DNA of 64,000 nucleotides from Streptomyces fungicidicus (GCF_003665435.1 NZ_CP023407.1:4637501-4701500); one strand, 5' to 3'; shown: positions 41,177-50,844, numbered from the stretch's first letter. Made by a program: numbers and translations. Notes: generated from the letters alone by a model not told the origin.

Positions 41177-41219
41177 CGAAAGGGCCGGTCACCCCATCCC
41201 GGGGTGACCGGCCCTTTCG
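41177..41219 (+). terminator. long hairpin terminator after guaB3
   Basis: CGAAAGGGCCGGTCACCCC (41177-41195) and its perfect complement (41201-41219) form a 19-bp stem with the 5-nt loop ATCCC, 25 bp past the stop. Its AAA/TTT ends make it usable in both directions. Confidence 0.9.
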
Positions 41220-41444
41220 CACGCCCCGGGGGCGCACGCGGTGCTCCGGGGGCGCGTAGTTGTCATTGGGGGCAAAACGCGGGGGACGGGCGGTGCCGAG
41301 TCGGTAGCGTCTGTGCCCGGCGACCCAGTTCTCTGGGGCGCCCCCTTCCAAGGAGATCGTTCCGGACCCCGCCCTCGGGGCCCGGCCCGAATTCCAGACG
41401 GACCGCCTACGGGCTACTGGCGGCATCGTGGAAGGGGGCGCGCC

Positions 41445-41540
41445 ATGGGCCGTCACCGCAAGCCCACCGCCTGGGACCGGATCCGTCTGCGGATGGTGAA
41501 GTTCCGCAGGAGGTGCATCTTGTGGATTCACGGGAAGTGA
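41445..41540 (+). CDS. putative 31-residue cationic peptide
   Basis: An ATG with a good ribosome-binding site (GGAAGGGGG, 6 nt away) opens a 31-codon frame, MGRHRKPTAWDRIRLRMVKF then RRRCILWIHGK. It has about twelve basic residues and a predicted amphipathic helix. It lies alone in the 480-bp gap between the guaB3 terminator and the sugar-nucleotide dehydrogenase gene; the rest of that gap shows nothing recognisable. It could equally be chance. Only the start context and composition support it. Confidence 0.4.
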   Translation: MGRHRKPTAWDRIRLRMVKFRRRCILWIHGK

Positions 41541-41700
41541 GCGGCCACCCCTACGAGAATTAGGGGTGGACACTCCGTTCACTGCTCAGGAGCCTGCCGC
41601 AGTACCCGCTGCGGTGGGCTCCGCCTGTTTTCTACCGTACCCGCGCGGTGGTCCGCCCACCAGCAACCCCGGTGGCACGGGCAGCCCTTGCGCGCCCCCG

Positions 41701-42909
41701 CTACAACCGGTGCGCCGCGCCCGTGGGGGTTGCTCCTCGGGTGTCCAGGAGTAGCTGGGCCTTTACCGACAGGCCCTGGAGGTCGTAGGTGCGGTGCTGC
41801 TGGAGGAGGACCGTCAGGTCGGCCTCGGCGGCGGCCTCGTAGAGGGAGTCCGCGCGGGGGACGGGCCGGTCGAGGACGTTCCAGGACGGTACGTGCGGGT
41901 CGTGGTAGCTGACGGAGGCGCCCAGCTCCATCAGCCGGACCGCGATCTCCTGGGCCGGGGCGCCCTGCTGGTCGGCGAGGTCGGGCTTGTACGTCACGCC
42001 GAGAAGCAGCACCCGCGCGCCGCGCGCGGACTTGCCGTGCTCGTTGAGGAGGGCGGCGGCGCGCTGCACGACGTAGCGGGGCATGCGGCTGTTGACCTCC
42101 TGGGCCAGTTCCGCCATGCGCAGGGTGCGGCCCGCGTGGGCGGTCAGGTCCTGGGGGACGGTGTGGCCGCCGACGCCGGGACCGGGCCGGAACGCCTGGA
42201 AGCCGAAGGGTTTGGTCTCCGCGCATCTGAGGACGTCCCACAGGTCGATGCCCAGGTCGTGGCAGAGGGCGGCCATCTCGTTGACCAGGGCGATGTTGAC
42301 GTGCCGGAAGTTGGTCTCCAGGAGCTGTACGGTCTCCGCCTCCCGCAGGCCCCGCGCGCGGACCACCTTGTCGGTGATCCGCCCGTAGAAGGCGGCGGCC
42401 GACTCGGTGCAGGCGGGGGTGAGGCCGCCGATGACCTTCGGGGTGTTGGCCGGGGAGAAGTCCCGGTTGCCGGGGTCGACCCGGCTGGGGGAGTGCGCGA
42501 GGTGGAAATCCCGCCCCGCGCGCAGACCCGAGCCCGACTCCAGCAGGCGCAGCAGGGGCCCCTCCGTGGTCCCCGGGGGCACGGGGGACTCGAGGATCAC
42601 CGTGGTGTGCGGGCGCAGCCGCGCGGCGAGGGTGCGGGCGGCCGTCTCCAGCTGGGACAGGTCCAGCCCGCCGTCCGCGCCGCGCGGCGTCGGTGCGCAG
42701 ATGACGGCGGTGCGTACCCGGCCGAGCTCGGCGGCGTTGGCGGTCGTACGGAAGCCCTGCGCGAGCATGCGGCGCTGTTCGGCGGCGCTGAGGGAGCCCG
42801 CCTCCGGGCCGGTCCGGTACCCGATGGTGGGGATGCCGGCGGCGACGGCGGCCTGGGCCAGGGGCAGGCCGTACGGGCCGAGTCCGATGACGGCGAGATC
42901 TGCGGGCAT
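41701..42909 (-). CDS. UDP-sugar dehydrogenase-family protein with altered active site
   Basis: The 402-residue protein has the full three-domain layout: N-terminal Rossmann GLGPYGLPLA, central LLETNFRHVNIALVNEMAALC, the GPGVGGH loop, and C-terminal VLLLGVTYKPDLADQQGAPAQEIA. It is most like the UDP-ManNAc dehydrogenase (WecC-type) branch. The catalytic Cys of GPGVGGHC is Thr250 (GGHTVPQD), and the Lys of the central helix appears as Gln195 (ETVQLLETNF). It therefore probably cannot carry out the two-step oxidation. It is a lone gene without glycosyltransferase neighbours. Confidence 0.85.
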   Translation of the reverse strand: MPADLAVIGLGPYGLPLAQAAVAAGIPTIGYRTGPEAGSLSAAEQRRMLAQGFRTTANAAELGRVRTAVICAPTPRGADGGLDLSQLETAARTLAARLRPHTTVILESPVPPGTTEGPLLRLLESGSGLRAGRDFHLAHSPSRVDPGNRDFSPANTPKVIGGLTPACTESAAAFYGRITDKVVRARGLREAETVQLLETNFRHVNIALVNEMAALCHDLGIDLWDVLRCAETKPFGFQAFRPGPGVGGHTVPQDLTAHAGRTLRMAELAQEVNSRMPRYVVQRAAALLNEHGKSARGARVLLLGVTYKPDLADQQGAPAQEIAVRLMELGASVSYHDPHVPSWNVLDRPVPRADSLYEAAAEADLTVLLQQHRTYDLQGLSVKAQLLLDTRGATPTGAAHRL

Positions 42910-43183
42910 GGCGTGGGCCGTCCTTCCCGATATCCGGAGTGCGACAGATGCGCAAGCCGTGTGGACTGGACAGGCGAGCGCAATGTCAGACTAGGAGTAA
43001 ATATGACCGATATGTGGGATTGATCGGCCGAGTTTCGGTGAGTCGTTCCGCAGGGGTTGTCCACAGGCTGGGGGTCCGTGGTGGCTGGAGTCGGGCAGGA
43101 CGGTCAGAATTTGGGCATGAGGGTGGGGGACCGGGCTTCGCCCGACGGGTGCGGCCGATGCGACCGATGAGCGGGAGGCAGCG

Positions 43184-44890
43184 GTGAGGACAGCGACACT
43201 GGGGCCGGCGCAGCGCGCCGAATCACTCGCGTCCATGGCCGAGCACGAGCTGGACGTGCTGGTCGTGGGCGGCGGCGTGGTCGGTGCGGGTACGGCGCTC
43301 GACGCCGTGACGCGAGGCCTGTCCACGGGTCTGGTCGAGGCGCGTGACTGGGCGTCGGGCACCTCCAGCAGGTCCAGCAAGCTGATCCACGGTGGTCTGC
43401 GCTATCTGGAGATGCTCGACTTCGCGCTCGTCAGGGAGGCGCTGAAGGAGCGCGGCCTGCTGCTGGAAAGGATCGCTCCGCATCTCGTGCGGCCGGTGCC
43501 GTTCCTGTACCCGCTGCAGCACAAGGGCTGGGAGCGGCTGTACGCGGGAGCGGGCGTCGCGCTCTACGACACCATGTCGATGGCCCGCGGACACGGGCGG
43601 GGCCTGCCCCTGCACCGCCATCTGAGCCGCCGTCACGCGCTGCGCGTGGCACCCTGCTTGAAGAAGGACGCGCTGGTCGGGGCGTTGCAGTACTACGACG
43701 CGCAGATGGACGACGCCCGCTTCGTGATGACCCTCGTCCGCACGGCGGTGGCGTACGGCGCGAAGGCCGCCAACGGGGCGCGGGTCACCGGCTTCCTGCG
43801 CGAGGGCGAGCGTGTCGTGGGCGCCCGGGTGCAGGACGTCGAGGGCGGCGGCGAGTACGAGATCCGCGCCAAGCAGGTCGTCAACGCCACCGGTGTGTGG
43901 ACCGACGACACCCAGGCGATGGTCGGCGAGCGGGGGCAGTTCCACGTCCGTGCCTCGAAGGGCATCCACCTGGTCGTCCCCAAGGACCGCATCCACTCCA
44001 CGACGGGGCTCATCCTGCGCACCGAGAAGTCGGTGCTGTTCGTCATCCCCTGGGGCCGGCACTGGATCGTCGGCACCACGGACACCGGCTGGGACCTCGA
44101 CAAGGCGCATCCGGCCGCGTCCAGCGCCGACATCGACTACCTGCTGGAACACGTGAACTCGGTGCTCGCGGTGCCGCTGACGCGGGACGACGTGGAGGGC
44201 GTGTACGCCGGTCTGCGCCCGCTGCTCGCCGGGGAGTCGGACGCCACCAGCAAGCTCTCCCGCGAGCACACCGTGGCACATCCCGTGCCCGGGCTCGTCG
44301 TGGTGGCCGGCGGCAAGTACACGACGTACCGGGTCATGGCCAAGGATGCGGTGGACGCGGCGGTGCACGGGCTCGACATGCGCGTCGCCGACTGCGTCAC
44401 CGAGGACACGGCGCTGGTGGGCGCCGAGGGCTACCACGCGCTGTGGAACGCGCGTGCGCGCACCGCCGCGCGCACCGGACTGCACACGGCACGGGTGGAG
44501 CACCTGCTGCAGCGGTACGGCGCGATGGCGGCGGAGGTGCTGGACCTCATCGCCTCGGACCCCTCGCTGGGTGAGCCGTTGCGCGCGGCCGACGACTATC
44601 TGCGCGCCGAGATCACCTACGCCGCCTCGCACGAGGGGGCCCGGCATCTGGACGATGCGCTGACCCGGCGCACCCGCATATCCATCGAGACCTTCGACCG
44701 GGGAACGCGCAGCGCGCGGGAGGCCGCCGAGCTGATGGCGCCGGTGCTGCACTGGGACAAGGACCAGATCGAGCGCGAGGTGCAGCACTACGAGAAGCGG
44801 GTGGAGGCCGAGCGGGAGTCGCAGCGGCAGCCCGACGACCTGACGGCGGACGCGGCGCGGCTGGGAGCGCCGGACATCGCGCCGCTGTAG
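43184..44890 (+). CDS. glpD: aerobic glycerol-3-phosphate dehydrogenase
   Basis: This membrane-associated FAD enzyme oxidises glycerol-3-phosphate to dihydroxyacetone phosphate and feeds electrons to the quinone pool. The 568-residue protein has the dinucleotide motif VLVVGGGVVGAGTALDAVTRGLSTGLVEARDWASGTSSRSSKLIHGGLRYLE and VVVAGGKYTTYRVMAKDAVD. The GTG at 43184 follows GGGAGG. No glpF or glpK gene is nearby, so regulation by glycerol may differ from the glycerol operon copy. Confidence 0.95.
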   Translation: MRTATLGPAQRAESLASMAEHELDVLVVGGGVVGAGTALDAVTRGLSTGLVEARDWASGTSSRSSKLIHGGLRYLEMLDFALVREALKERGLLLERIAPHLVRPVPFLYPLQHKGWERLYAGAGVALYDTMSMARGHGRGLPLHRHLSRRHALRVAPCLKKDALVGALQYYDAQMDDARFVMTLVRTAVAYGAKAANGARVTGFLREGERVVGARVQDVEGGGEYEIRAKQVVNATGVWTDDTQAMVGERGQFHVRASKGIHLVVPKDRIHSTTGLILRTEKSVLFVIPWGRHWIVGTTDTGWDLDKAHPAASSADIDYLLEHVNSVLAVPLTRDDVEGVYAGLRPLLAGESDATSKLSREHTVAHPVPGLVVVAGGKYTTYRVMAKDAVDAAVHGLDMRVADCVTEDTALVGAEGYHALWNARARTAARTGLHTARVEHLLQRYGAMAAEVLDLIASDPSLGEPLRAADDYLRAEITYAASHEGARHLDDALTRRTRISIETFDRGTRSAREAAELMAPVLHWDKDQIEREVQHYEKRVEAERESQRQPDDLTADAARLGAPDIAPL

Positions 44891-44940
44891 CCGCTCCAGT
44901 CGCTCCGGCCGCCCCCGGGGCCTTCGCGAACGGCCCTGCA

Positions 44941-46035
44941 TCACTCGAACGGGTGGCTGGAACCGGGATCTTCGTTCGGCACCCGCTCGTTCCAGGAAGT
45001 GCGGGAGCAGAACTCGGCCGCGAGCAACGCGGGTTCGAGGCCGGGATCCGCGATCGCGTCCGTGTTCACCCGGAAGGTGAGGACACGCCGGCCGTCGACG
45101 GTGGCCGCGGTGCGCACATAGCTGCCGGCTATGCGCCCGTCGTGCCCCCACACCGTGGTCCCGCACGGGAGCGTCACGGGAAACAGGCCCATGCCGTACG
45201 AGCCCTGTGCGGCACGGGTGTCGAGCATCTCGCGCAGCCGGCGCGGGGGCAGCAGTTCGCCGCCGAGCAGGGCCGCGTAGAAGCGGTCCAGATCGGCGAG
45301 CGTGGTCACCAGTTCGCCCGCGGCGCCGGCCACCCGCGGGTCGAGCCGGGTGACGTCGGTGCCGTCGGCCGCGTAGGCGCGGCCGTGCGGCGAGGGCAGA
45401 GAGGCGCGGGAACCGGGGAAGGAGGTGCCCGTCAGACGCAGTGGGGCGAGTATGCGGTGCTCGGTCTCTGCGGCGTACGAGCGGCCGGTGACCTGCTCGA
45501 CGACCAGGCCGAGCAGGACGTAGTTGGTATTCGAGTAGGAGAAGCGGCCGCGTGCGGCCGGGGGGTGGGTGAGTGCGATGCGGACGGCCTGAAGGGCCGT
45601 GAGCGGGACGGTGCCCCGCGTGTCGGCGGTGAAGTCGTACAGGCCGCTGGTGTGGGTGAGCAGGGAACGCAGGGTCAGCGCGCGGCCGTCGTTGCCCGCT
45701 CCCCGCACCAGGCCGGGCAGATGCTCCTCGACGGTGTCGGACAGCGACAGGCGGCCCTCGTCGGCCAGTTGGAGCACGACCGTGGCGAGGAAGGTCTTCG
45801 TGACGCTGCCGGCGCGGAAGTGGTCGGCCCGCCCGATGCCCGGCCCGGCGTGCGCGTAGCGGGGCCCGGCCTCCTCCAGGGTCAGCAGCGCCGCGGCGGG
45901 GGCGCCGCCCTGCGTGACCAGCAGCGGAAGGAGGGCTTCCGGCGAGAGGGCCGCCGGAGCCGAGGAGGCGGTGGGGGCCAGCGCGAGCAGGGCCAGCGAC
46001 ACGGGAACGGCCAGTAGCGTCCGCAGCGGCGGCAT
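44941..46035 (-). CDS. secreted serine beta-lactamase-like hydrolase (D-Ala-D-Ala carboxypeptidase type)
   Basis: The 364-residue protein begins with a signal peptide (PLRTLLAVPVSLALLALAPTASSA). Penicillin-binding/class C beta-lactamase motifs are in order: SVTK (nucleophile Ser and Lys), YSN and HDG, plus HTSGLYDF. Such enzymes include R61-type DD-peptidases and esterases. It could trim peptidoglycan or hydrolyse another ester or amide. The ATG follows AAAGGAGG. It is divergent from the kinase cluster. Confidence 0.9.
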   Translation of the reverse strand: MPPLRTLLAVPVSLALLALAPTASSAPAALSPEALLPLLVTQGGAPAAALLTLEEAGPRYAHAGPGIGRADHFRAGSVTKTFLATVVLQLADEGRLSLSDTVEEHLPGLVRGAGNDGRALTLRSLLTHTSGLYDFTADTRGTVPLTALQAVRIALTHPPAARGRFSYSNTNYVLLGLVVEQVTGRSYAAETEHRILAPLRLTGTSFPGSRASLPSPHGRAYAADGTDVTRLDPRVAGAAGELVTTLADLDRFYAALLGGELLPPRRLREMLDTRAAQGSYGMGLFPVTLPCGTTVWGHDGRIAGSYVRTAATVDGRRVLTFRVNTDAIADPGLEPALLAAEFCSRTSWNERVPNEDPGSSHPFE

Positions 46036-46206
46036 GCCGGTTCCTCCTTTGTCGGGGGCCCATCATGCAGGGCGGGGGCGCGCGAGCGGCACCCGGGTTC
46101 CGCTCGCGCGGGGCCCGGCGGGCCGCCAGTGGCACCCTGGGCGTGGACCACTTGTCGGGTGAGGGACAATGAAGGCTCTGTCAGGGCGGGTTGCATGAGG
46201 GGACGC

Positions 46207-48165
46207 ATGTCGGAGGCGGAGCGGGCGGGGACATCCCGTCAGGACAAGAGCGCACGTCTCCTCGCCGGGCGGTACCGGCTGGGAGATGTGCTCGGCCGCG
46301 GCGGCATGGGCACGGTGTGGCGGGCCCAGGACGAGACCCTGGGGCGGACCGTCGCCGTCAAGGAGCTCCGCTTCCCGACGAACATCGACGAGGAGGAGAA
46401 GCGGCGGCTGATCACCCGGACCCTGCGCGAGGCCAAGGCCATCGCACGGATCCGCAACAACAGCGCCGTGACCGTCTTCGACGTGGTCGAGGAGGACGAC
46501 CGGCCCTGGATCGTGATGGAACTCGTCGAGGGCAAGTCGCTCGCCGAGGCCATCCGGGAGGACGGCCTGCTGGAGCCGCGCCGCGCCGCGGAGGTCGGCC
46601 TCGCCATCCTGGACGTCCTGCGCTCCGCGCACCGCGAGGGCATCCTGCACCGCGACGTGAAGCCGTCGAACGTGCTGATCGCCGAGGACGGCCGGGTCGT
46701 GCTCACCGACTTCGGCATCGCCCAGGTGGAGGGCGACCCGTCCATCACCTCGACCGGCATGCTGGTAGGCGCCCCCTCCTACATTTCCCCGGAACGGGCC
46801 CGCGGGCACAAGCCCGGTCCCGCGGCCGACCTGTGGTCCCTCGGCGGGCTGCTGTACGCGGCGGTGGAGGGCACCCCGCCGTACGACAAGGGCTCCGCCA
46901 TCGCGACGCTCACGGCGGTGATGACCGAACCGCTCGAGGAGCCGAAGAACGCGGGACCGCTCAAGGACGTCATCTACGGCCTGCTCACCAAGGACCCGGC
47001 CCAGCGGCTCGATGACAGAGGCGCCCGCGCCCTGCTGAACGCAATCGTCAACGCCCCCGCGTCCCAGGACGCCGACCCGGAACCGGCGGACGCGACGAAG
47101 GTCGTGCCGCTGCCCGAGCAGCCCGGGGAGAAGCTCCGCGGCGCGCTGCGTTCCGTGCGGAAGGCGGCGGTGGCCGCCGGTTCGGCCGGTGCCGCCGCGG
47201 CCCGCGCCAAGTCCGGCAGCGGCAGCGGCACCGGCACTTCGGCTTCCGGTACGGCGTCCCCGGCAGCCCCCGCCACGGAGCCGACGACGGCGTCCGGTCC
47301 GGGTGCGCCGGGCCCCGGGCAGCGGAACGCCGCAGCCGGCGGGCGCAGTTCGGGGTGGCCGGTGATGACGCCGCCCGACCTGCCGGCCAGGCCCGTCCCG
47401 CGAGCCCCGCTCACCGATGTGGTGCCGCGGCGGACGCTGATCATCATCGCGGTGGTCGTGGCGCTCGCCGTGCTGGGCACGGTGCTGGCCCTCACGCTCG
47501 GTGACGACGGGGGCGGCGCGGGAGCGAAGGGCGGCGGCGACCGTACGACGGCCGGTTCGACCCCGAGCGCCGACACCAGGAGCGACGACAGCGACGGCAC
47601 CCGCACCGACGGCACGGCGACCGATCCGGCCGGCACCGCGACGGGGTCGGGGCCTGCGTCGGACGGCGCGGGCGCCGGGGCCGGTGACAAGGACGACTCG
47701 GCCGGCGACGAGGACGAGGACGACGGCGGCACCTCGGCCAAGACGACGCACAAGGGCAAGCAGGGGTATTCGATCGGACTGCCCGACGGGTGGAAGTTCC
47801 AGTCGTCGGGGTCGGCCGGGGACCGGTTCACCGGGCCGGACGGGCAGAAGCTGCTCATCGGCTGGACCACCACGCCGAAGGACGACCCGGTCGCCGACTG
47901 GCAGAACCAGGAACGCTACATGGTGCGTTCGCAGTACAAGCGGATACGGATCGAAGCGGTGGAGTACCGGGGCTGGAACACGGCCGACTGGGAGTTCACC
48001 TACGTGGAGGGCGGGACCACCTACCGGTCCGTCGACCGCGGGACCGTCGTCGGCGACCGGCTCGGCTACGGGCTGATGTACACGGCCAAGGCCGGCGAGT
48101 GGGACAGCGACCTGCGCGAGGACACCTGGCGGACGCTGACGAAGACGTTCAAGCCGAAGTCCTGA
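46207..48165 (+). CDS. transmembrane serine/threonine protein kinase (1 of 5)
   Basis: The 652-residue Hanks-type kinase has the P-loop GRGGMGTVWRA, AVKEL lysine, HRDVKPSNVL (about residue 147) and TDFGIAQ (about 167) in a domain spanning roughly 20-285. A long Ala/Ser/Gly linker leads to one transmembrane helix (about 409-432). A low-complexity Asp/Thr segment and a globular extracytoplasmic domain of about 130 residues (YSIGLPDGWKFQ ... TWRTLTKTF) follow. There are no PASTA repeats. The ATG at 46207 has AGGGG 5 nt upstream. It is the first of five consecutive kinase genes on this strand. Confidence 0.94.
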   Translation: MSEAERAGTSRQDKSARLLAGRYRLGDVLGRGGMGTVWRAQDETLGRTVAVKELRFPTNIDEEEKRRLITRTLREAKAIARIRNNSAVTVFDVVEEDDRPWIVMELVEGKSLAEAIREDGLLEPRRAAEVGLAILDVLRSAHREGILHRDVKPSNVLIAEDGRVVLTDFGIAQVEGDPSITSTGMLVGAPSYISPERARGHKPGPAADLWSLGGLLYAAVEGTPPYDKGSAIATLTAVMTEPLEEPKNAGPLKDVIYGLLTKDPAQRLDDRGARALLNAIVNAPASQDADPEPADATKVVPLPEQPGEKLRGALRSVRKAAVAAGSAGAAAARAKSGSGSGTGTSASGTASPAAPATEPTTASGPGAPGPGQRNAAAGGRSSGWPVMTPPDLPARPVPRAPLTDVVPRRTLIIIAVVVALAVLGTVLALTLGDDGGGAGAKGGGDRTTAGSTPSADTRSDDSDGTRTDGTATDPAGTATGSGPASDGAGAGAGDKDDSAGDEDEDDGGTSAKTTHKGKQGYSIGLPDGWKFQSSGSAGDRFTGPDGQKLLIGWTTTPKDDPVADWQNQERYMVRSQYKRIRIEAVEYRGWNTADWEFTYVEGGTTYRSVDRGTVVGDRLGYGLMYTAKAGEWDSDLREDTWRTLTKTFKPKS

Positions 48166-48318
48166 GCATGAGCGGCCCGCGGATTGGGGAGTCAGATGTG
48201 GCATCCCCTCTCTGCGGGTTGCCTCCGGCACGTATCGTGAGTGCTTGCGGACCGTACGCACCCGGAACGGCCCGCCGGGCGACCGGATCCGACCGACCGT
48301 AATGCCGGGGGAGGCAAC

Positions 48319-50844
48319 GTGGACGACTATGCGGGACGGGTGCTCGCCGACCGCTACCGCCTGCCACTGCCCCCCTCCGACGAGTACGAACTGACCGAGA
48401 CCAGCGCCTTCGACACCTACAGCGGGCAGGAAGTCCTGGTCCGCCAGGTCCCGTTGCCGGAGGTCGTCGAGGCCGAGGTGCTCGACGCGGAGGGGCTGCC
48501 CGACGGCTTCACCGCCCGTGACGGAGCCGCCCGGCGGGGCGGGCGGGGGCCCGCGTCCGCGCGCGCCGTCACACGGCGGCCCGCCGACCCGGTCGTGCGG
48601 CGCGCGGTCGAGGCCGCGCAGGCGGCCGCCGCCATCCCCGACCACCCGCGCCTGGACCAGGTCTTCGACGTGTTCGCGGAGGGCGGTTCGCTGTGGATAG
48701 TCAGTGAACTCGTGCCCGCGCGTCCGCTCGCCGCCCTGCTCGCCGAGGAGCCGCTGTCCCCCTACCGGGCCGCCGAGGTCGCCTCCGACGTGCTGACCGC
48801 CCTGCGGGTGCTGCACTCCCACGGCTGGGTGCACCGCAACATCACCGCCCGCACGGTGCTCGTCTGTGACGACGGCCGGGTGATGCTGACGGGCCTCGCC
48901 GTCGGCGCGGCGGAGGAGGCGCTGTGCGGGTACGACCCGGTGCCCGCTCCGGACGACGAACCGGGACGGCCGGCGGGGGCGCTCGAGGCGCCGGGACCGG
49001 CGGGTACGCCGGACACCGGGGCCGGACCGGCCTGGCCGCCCGGGTTCACCGCGGGCCCGGACCCCGACGCCGACCGCCGCGCCGCCATCGAGGCGCGGGC
49101 GGGCCGGCTGCCCGGCGGCGGCACGCAGACGGCCGGCGGTCTCACCCCGGCGGCGGCCCCCCGGGCCCTGGACAGCGCGGGAGACGTAAGGGCGGCCCGC
49201 GCGGGAGCGATCGCCGCCTACCGGGCGGGCGCCCGTGCCGCCGCCCGGGTGCAGGAGGCCCAGCAGGACGGCCGTGCCGCCCTGCCCGCCGCCCGCCCCG
49301 CGCCCGAGCACGACGGCCCGGCAGCCGCCCCCCGTTACGGCCCCGGCCCGGCGCAGCAGCCGTACGTCTCCCGGCCGGGCGACGAGGCGGCCCCGGCGGG
49401 CCCGCCCGGACAGATAGCCGACCCCTACGGAGTGGGCGCCACCGGCCGGCAGGGGACCCTCCCGCGCCAGGGCGCCGACGCCGGACACACCGTCTCCGGG
49501 GCCACGGAGACGCCGCGGGCACTCGAAGCCCCCGCGGCCTCCGGCCCGGCGGCCGCGGCCGCACCGCCCGCGCGCTGGGACGACCTGGTGGCGCACACCC
49601 CCGCGCGCCGGGGACCGGCCACCGCGCTGGCCGCCGAACGGGCACGGCAGGCGCGCATGGCCGTCGTCGGACCCGTGACCGAGCGGTGGGCGCCGGAGCA
49701 GGCCGGACCCGTGCACGAGAACTGGCAGCTGGCCGCCCCGATCGGCCCCGCCACCGACCTCTGGGCGCTGGGCTCCCTGCTGTTCCGGGCCGTGCAGGGG
49801 CACGCGCCCTACCCGGAGGAGTCGACCGCCGAGCTGGTGCAGATGGTGTGCGCCGAGCCGCCCGCCTTCGCCGAGGAGTGCGGCCCGCTGCGCCCGGTCG
49901 TGGAGTCGCTGCTGCGTCAGGACCCCACCGAGCGCCTCGACTTCGAGGAGCTGCGCGGCTGGCTGCGTTCGCTGGTGCGGTCCGCGCCCGAGCCCGAGGC
50001 GGGCGTGCACGTCATAGCGGCGCCCCCCGTCGACGCCCGCCGGCTCCCCGTACTGCGGCGCCGCGGCGAACTGGTGCGCAGGCGCCGCGCCGGGCTCCCC
50101 GCGCACCACGGACGGCACAAGCGGGCCAAGCAGGACTCCGGATCGCCGCGCCGGCTCGGCCGGACGCTGCTCCTGCTGGTGCTGCTCGTCATGGCGGCGG
50201 CCATCGCGTACGCCATGCTGTTCCTGCCGAAGTCCGGTGAGGACACCTCGGCCGACCGCACCGGGCCGGCCGGTGAGGTCAGCGCCGCGCCGAGCCCGGG
50301 GGGTGAGCCGGAGGCGGAGAGGAGCTCACCGCGGCCGACGGAAGACCCCGGGGAATCGGCCTCCACCGAGACGCAGACCACCGGCCCCGACGTCGCCGAA
50401 GGCTTCACCCTGGCCAAGGACCCGGAGGGCTTCCGGGTCGCCGTGGCCGAGGGCTGGCAGCGCACCGCGAAGAACGGCAGCGGCCAGGTCGTCTACTCCG
50501 GCGGGGACTTCGAGCTCATCGTGGTGCCGGGCCGCGACAGCGCCCAGCGCTACGGCAGCGACCCCATGGCCTACCAGCGGGACGACGAGCGCGAACTCCA
50601 GCCCTACCGCGACTCCAGCTGGGCCACCTCCACCGGTCTGAAGACCATCGAGGTCGGCGGACGGACCATGGCCGAGGGGCAGTTCACCTGGACCGGCGGC
50701 AGCGGCGAGCTGTACGTCCGCAATCTGGCGGCGCTCATCGACGGCCGCTACCACGTGGTGCAGGTGCGCGGACCGGAGTCCGAACGGGACGAGGTGACAC
50801 GGCTCTACGAACAGGCCGCGGCCACCTACCGGTTCACCGGCTGA
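48319..50844 (+). CDS. transmembrane pseudokinase (2 of 5)
   Basis: The 841-residue protein follows the kinase fold but lacks key residues: no glycine loop (LPLPPSDEYELTETSAFDTYSG), VLVRQV in place of the Lys motif, VHRNITARTVLV with Asn174 instead of the catalytic Asp, and LTGLAVG instead of DFG. A large Ala/Gly/Pro-rich insert (about 190-460) precedes the C-terminal lobe (PIGPATDLWALGSLLFRAVQGHAPYPE). One transmembrane helix (about 616-637) and an extracytoplasmic domain (FRVAVAEGWQR ... YRFTG) follow. The GTG has GGGGGAGG upstream. It probably acts as a scaffold or regulator of its kinase neighbours. Confidence 0.9.
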   Translation: MDDYAGRVLADRYRLPLPPSDEYELTETSAFDTYSGQEVLVRQVPLPEVVEAEVLDAEGLPDGFTARDGAARRGGRGPASARAVTRRPADPVVRRAVEAAQAAAAIPDHPRLDQVFDVFAEGGSLWIVSELVPARPLAALLAEEPLSPYRAAEVASDVLTALRVLHSHGWVHRNITARTVLVCDDGRVMLTGLAVGAAEEALCGYDPVPAPDDEPGRPAGALEAPGPAGTPDTGAGPAWPPGFTAGPDPDADRRAAIEARAGRLPGGGTQTAGGLTPAAAPRALDSAGDVRAARAGAIAAYRAGARAAARVQEAQQDGRAALPAARPAPEHDGPAAAPRYGPGPAQQPYVSRPGDEAAPAGPPGQIADPYGVGATGRQGTLPRQGADAGHTVSGATETPRALEAPAASGPAAAAAPPARWDDLVAHTPARRGPATALAAERARQARMAVVGPVTERWAPEQAGPVHENWQLAAPIGPATDLWALGSLLFRAVQGHAPYPEESTAELVQMVCAEPPAFAEECGPLRPVVESLLRQDPTERLDFEELRGWLRSLVRSAPEPEAGVHVIAAPPVDARRLPVLRRRGELVRRRRAGLPAHHGRHKRAKQDSGSPRRLGRTLLLLVLLVMAAAIAYAMLFLPKSGEDTSADRTGPAGEVSAAPSPGGEPEAERSSPRPTEDPGESASTETQTTGPDVAEGFTLAKDPEGFRVAVAEGWQRTAKNGSGQVVYSGGDFELIVVPGRDSAQRYGSDPMAYQRDDERELQPYRDSSWATSTGLKTIEVGGRTMAEGQFTWTGGSGELYVRNLAALIDGRYHVVQVRGPESERDEVTRLYEQAAATYRFTG

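Noticed and set aside
41522..41563. 13-codon frame after AGGAGG at the end of the 31-residue peptide
   Set aside because: Too short and without any further support; AGGAGG here is part of Arg codons of the overlapping frame.
46063..50118. Minus-strand open frame of 1351 codons across kinases 1 and 2
   Set aside because: It is antisense to two clear kinase-family genes, and its translation is low-complexity Arg/Gly/Ala without any family motif. Long shadow frames are expected at this GC content.
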